Origin: Victivallales bacterium
Lineage (GTDB): Bacteria; Verrucomicrobiota; Lentisphaeria; Oligosphaerales; Oligosphaeraceae
DNA: 51,550 nucleotides
Direction of reading: 5' to 3'
Assembly (NCBI GenBank): GCA_017535315.1
Contig: JAFXUD010000061.1
Span: 1-51,550 of the forward strand
Positions 49,513 to 51,550 of this stretch are shown here, in pieces. The notes below the pieces were generated by a model. It saw nothing but the letters and a program-made list of their open reading frames with translations, ran no database searches and had not been told where the DNA came from. How positions within the stretch are numbered: the stretch's first letter is position 1; every line of letters starts with the position of its first letter. The translations under genes were made by a program, and so were the position numbers.

Positions 49513-49865
49513 GGGGACGAAATGGTTTCGACTGTCTAGGCAGATCGTAGGTCGCATGCGGAGGATGATCGTTGGCCTCCTTAATCATCGGTCAAAAAAA
49601 TAACTGCGAACAACGAACTCGCACTCGCGGCTTGAACCCGCGACGTCTTTACCTTGATGCCTAATATAGGATAAAGGCGAACGCATTAGGCTGGTTCAAC
49701 GACCGTGCACACGGGTCTGAGAACAAGAACTAACAGAGTGCTGCTTCCGCGGAGGTGTGCGTACACCACCAATCCCGTGGACTAAGACTAAATCGCGTAC
49801 TAAGCATGTAGAAGCCTGCAGGAAGTTTACTCAGGACGCGGGTTCAACTCCCGCCGTCTCCACCA
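49513..49865 (+). ncRNA. ssrA: Transfer-messenger RNA (tmRNA)
   Basis: A 353-nt tmRNA that rescues stalled ribosomes. The acceptor stem GGGGACG (49513-49519) pairs with CGTCTCC (49855-49861), followed by discriminator A and an encoded CCA (49863-49865). The T-arm GGTTCAACTCC precedes the 3' acceptor strand. The tag frame reads GCG AAC AAC GAA CTC GCA CTC GCG GCT TGA, giving the peptide ANNELALAA, which has the LAA ending recognised by ClpXP-type proteases. It is a one-piece, unpermuted form. The 3' end is a common integration site; island-like DNA begins just after it. Confidence 0.96.
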
Positions 49866-49879
49866 TTCAGACAGAGAAT

Positions 49880-49915
49880 GCCCCGTGAAGTCCAACCCAC
49901 TTCACGGGGCTTGTC
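49880..49915 (+). terminator. Terminator of ssrA
   Basis: GCCCCGTGAAG (49880-49890), 9-nt loop, CTTCACGGGGC (49900-49910), then TTGTCATTT. A perfect 11-bp stem with a weak T-tract. Confidence 0.8.
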
Positions 49916-50499
49916 ATTTCCGCACAATCTCCCTCAAACTAGGCGACTTACGGCTTTTTCTCCCGCCGTTCTCTCGGTTCTTTGGAGAAAGCAGAAACCT
50001 CCCAAAAAGCCGAAGATTTTACGCAAGTCCTCAAGTCTTTTCTCTGCCTTTCAGGACTTGAGTCCAACCCTCTCTCTCGCACTTAAGATGCAGAAAATAA
50101 GAGTTTTATGAAAAATGGCAGAGAAAAAGTTCCAAACAACGGAGATGCGACATTTGTTCGGTGCGAACTTTGAACACCAAGTCCTGAAGATTTTTCTCCG
50201 CCGAGAACGCCAACAAGTTCAAAATAAACGGTTTATTTCAGGACTTGACAAGGCATGAGTTACAGCGTCCTACCATTTGAAAGGATAGAACCCGCGTCCT
50301 GAAAAGACCAATTTTCAGCCAAAATTAGAGAATATCAAACATCGTACAAATGCGATAGCGCTGACGGAAGAAAGGAACTGGTAGCATAAGAATGAGCGAA
50401 AACGGCCCAATGCTATGGTAAAGAGGCGATTGAACGGTATATTTTAGTATGTAGCGAATAAGTCATGAAAAAAGTGCATAGTTGACTGGGTACTGATTT
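49916..50499. other. Repeat-rich non-coding stretch next to ssrA (island edge)
   Basis: No recognised gene. CTCCCGCCGT from the tmRNA 3' end recurs in direct orientation at 49960-49969. GAACCCGCGTCCTGA (50288-50302) is the reverse complement of the tmRNA T-arm segment at 49831-49845. The motif AGGACTTG occurs in both orientations near 50025, 50061, 50180 and 50243. Small frames at 50115-50258 (47 aa) and 50255-50302 (15 aa, ATGA overlap) have no family I know. The pattern suggests remnants of integration and rearrangement at ssrA. Confidence 0.55.
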
Positions 50500-51162
50500 A
50501 TGAACGATAATCCTGATTTTTGGCCAATGTGGGGCGCACTTGCAACAGCAGCAAGCGCGATAGCAACCTTTATGGCTGCATTCGTTGCTTTGTGGCAATC
50601 AAAGCTGACCCTGAAGAAAAACATAAAAGTCGAACTCAAGAATGCACATACTCTGCCAGAACTTAAGTATTATCTTGAGATTGACATATCAAACCACGGT
50701 CAGAAAGACATTGTTATTGAAAGTTGGTCTTGGGAATTCCGTGATAAAGGCACTGTCTTTATCCCCAATGGATTGTGCCGCTGCATAGCATTAGGAGATA
50801 TTGTTGCATTGCCATTTGTTTTGAAAAGTGAGAATAACCTCAAAATAATGTTACCTATTGAGCATTTGATTATTATACTGCCGTACACAACGGTTTACTT
50901 TGAATATCACGCACTTGGAGCGATTATATATTTGAAAACGACTGAGATTTTGACCAGCATTAGTGCCTTTATGGTGGCCATTAAATCAATGGTGGGAAGT
51001 TCCGGCCGTCAGCGCGTACAACAAGATGTTCTGGAAAATCTTGAACTTGTATTACCGGATTATGAAACTCAGGTCCACGTAGGCAAAGTTCTTTCAGCCT
51101 TTGACGACAAAATTGAGCTGAATACTCAGATAAACCATAATTTGGAGGGGATCGCCGCATGA
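50500..51162 (+). pseudogene. Chimeric reading frame: small membrane protein fused to an HsdS C-terminal fragment
   Basis: A 220-residue frame. Residues 8-33 are one transmembrane segment (WGALATAASAIATFMAAFVAL), and 40-145 a soluble beta-rich part of unknown family. From about residue 165 the sequence changes to GSSGRQRVQQDVLENLELVL, then AKVLSAFDDKIELNTQINHNLEG-like text (here GKVLSAFDDKIELNTQINHN), the conserved end of type I restriction specificity subunits. An HsdS should be about 400 residues with two target-recognition domains, so only its tail remains. The likeliest reading is a deletion that fused two island genes. The N-terminal part alone could be functional. Confidence 0.6.
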
Positions 51163-51236
51163 AAATTGTTATCGTGACAATTTTTATGGCTTTGTGCCTG
51201 CTTCCTGCTTATGGAAACCATAATTTGTGGAGATGA
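51159..51236 (+). CDS. Very short signal-peptide-like reading frame
   Basis: Twenty-five codons, overlapping the chimeric frame's stop by ATGA: MKIVIVTIFMALCLLPAYGN and five more residues. It looks like a bare signal peptide. AAACCATAATTTG occurs at both its upstream side (51132-51144) and its end (51214-51226), so the segment may be a small insertion between duplicated ends. GGAGGGG precedes the ATG. Coding status is doubtful. Confidence 0.3.
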   Translation: MKIVIVTIFMALCLLPAYGNHNLWR

Positions 51237-51240
51237 TAAG

Positions 51241-51550
51241 ATGGTCAATATTACAGATGTAAAACAGATTCTTCAACTCGTGATAGATGCCGAGATTAAA
51301 GTCTTTCTTGATGGTGGCTGGGGGGTAGACGCGTTGCTTGGACATCAGTCAAGAGTCCATAACGATATTGATATTTTTGTAGAAAAGAAAGATTATCAGA
51401 ACTTTATAGAGATAATGAAAGCTAATGACTTTTATGAGATTAAGATGGACTATACAACATTGAACCATACTGTATGGAAAGATGCGAAAAACAGGATTGT
51501 TGATTTGCATTGTTTTGAATATACGGGCGAAGGTGAAATTCTTTATGAGG
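51241..51550 (+). CDS. Lincosamide/aminoglycoside nucleotidyltransferase-like protein (partial)
   Basis: About 103 residues before the window ends. VFLDGGWGVDALLG (about 21-34) followed by HNDIDIFV (about 40-47) gives the GG-W-x-x-D and D-x-D pattern of LnuA/ANT(2'')-type nucleotidyltransferases; the two Asp of DID bind the catalytic Mg2+. Members adenylylate lincosamides or aminoglycosides, but many homologues have other or unknown substrates, so resistance cannot be claimed. GGAG lies 10 nt upstream. It sits in island-like DNA beside ssrA. The C-terminal half is beyond the window. Confidence 0.72.
   Translation, partial: MVNITDVKQILQLVIDAEIKVFLDGGWGVDALLGHQSRVHNDIDIFVEKKDYQNFIEIMKANDFYEIKMDYTTLNHTVWKDAKNRIVDLHCFEYTGEGEILYE

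Noticed and set aside
49878-50111. 77-residue plus-strand frame after ssrA
   Set aside because: It starts inside the ssrA terminator and has no family or ribosome-binding site.
51241-51550. Integron gene cassette
   Set aside because: No attC-like site or integron integrase is visible in the window.
1-51550. tRNA or rRNA genes
   Set aside because: The only T-arm/acceptor structure I found belongs to tmRNA; no rRNA sequence is recognisable.

Overview
The window is a 51.5 kb stretch of a dense bacterial chromosome, mostly minus-strand operons, with one island edge at the right end. Nothing in it is taxonomically decisive. The mix (ferredoxin-dependent 2-oxoacid oxidoreductase, Pta and butyrate kinase, a glycyl radical enzyme, DUF1667/GlpA-type oxidoreductases, UxaC with a sugar dehydrogenase and a glycosidase-like protein, a lipobox lipoprotein, a SurA-like foldase and very large secreted proteins) suggests a strictly anaerobic, sugar- and amino-acid-fermenting, probably Gram-negative bacterium. 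A gut member of the PVC group (Lentisphaerota or Kiritimatiellota type) is my best guess; that is inference.

Layout. 0.2-6.3 kb: translation and RNA genes (ettA, trmB, rsmB) with an aminotransferase/Lrp pair and a LysM lipoprotein. 6.4-12.8 kb: two M55 peptidases around a Nudix hydrolase and manC, then gpmI and an EamA exporter. 13.0-16.8 kb: a glycyl radical enzyme with no activase in the window, a phosphoesterase, and an XRE-cupin regulator. 17.1-20.1 kb: a DUF1667/FAD/GlpA-like redox operon. 20.4-26.7 kb: a U32-like protein, an AEC permease overlapping an orphan ABC ATPase, and a sugar operon (uxaC, Gfo/Idh, glycosidase-like). 26.7-40.5 kb: a block of secreted proteins, comprising a parvulin-type foldase, a ~2200-residue protein with three near-identical thioredoxin-like repeats joined by Asp-Pro-Glu linkers, a DUF1573 protein, a probably highly expressed small secreted protein, a HEAT-like membrane protein and a 693-residue paralogue of the giant protein's ends. 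40.9-49.9 kb: rpsU, a MetF-MetV fusion, tsaE, then a fermentation module (buk, pta, ferredoxin, alpha and fused beta-gamma 2-oxoacid oxidoreductase) and tmRNA (ssrA). 49.9-51.55 kb: island-like DNA next to ssrA with a chimeric HsdS fragment and a Lnu/ANT-like nucleotidyltransferase cut by the window end.

The gaps between genes are unusual. They hold several families of repeats: (i) three ~240-280 bp MITE-like elements with 18-bp terminal inverted repeats and 8-bp target duplications, each lying against a hairpin; (ii) hairpins whose arms are tandem 9-bp units, placed just after stop codons; (iii) 7-bp-unit arrays, one with 33 in-phase copies; (iv) G6/C6 palindromes; (v) a hairpin whose loop carries a gene's stop codon. 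Promoters, where visible, share a TATATT-like -10 and a constant 16-nt spacer.
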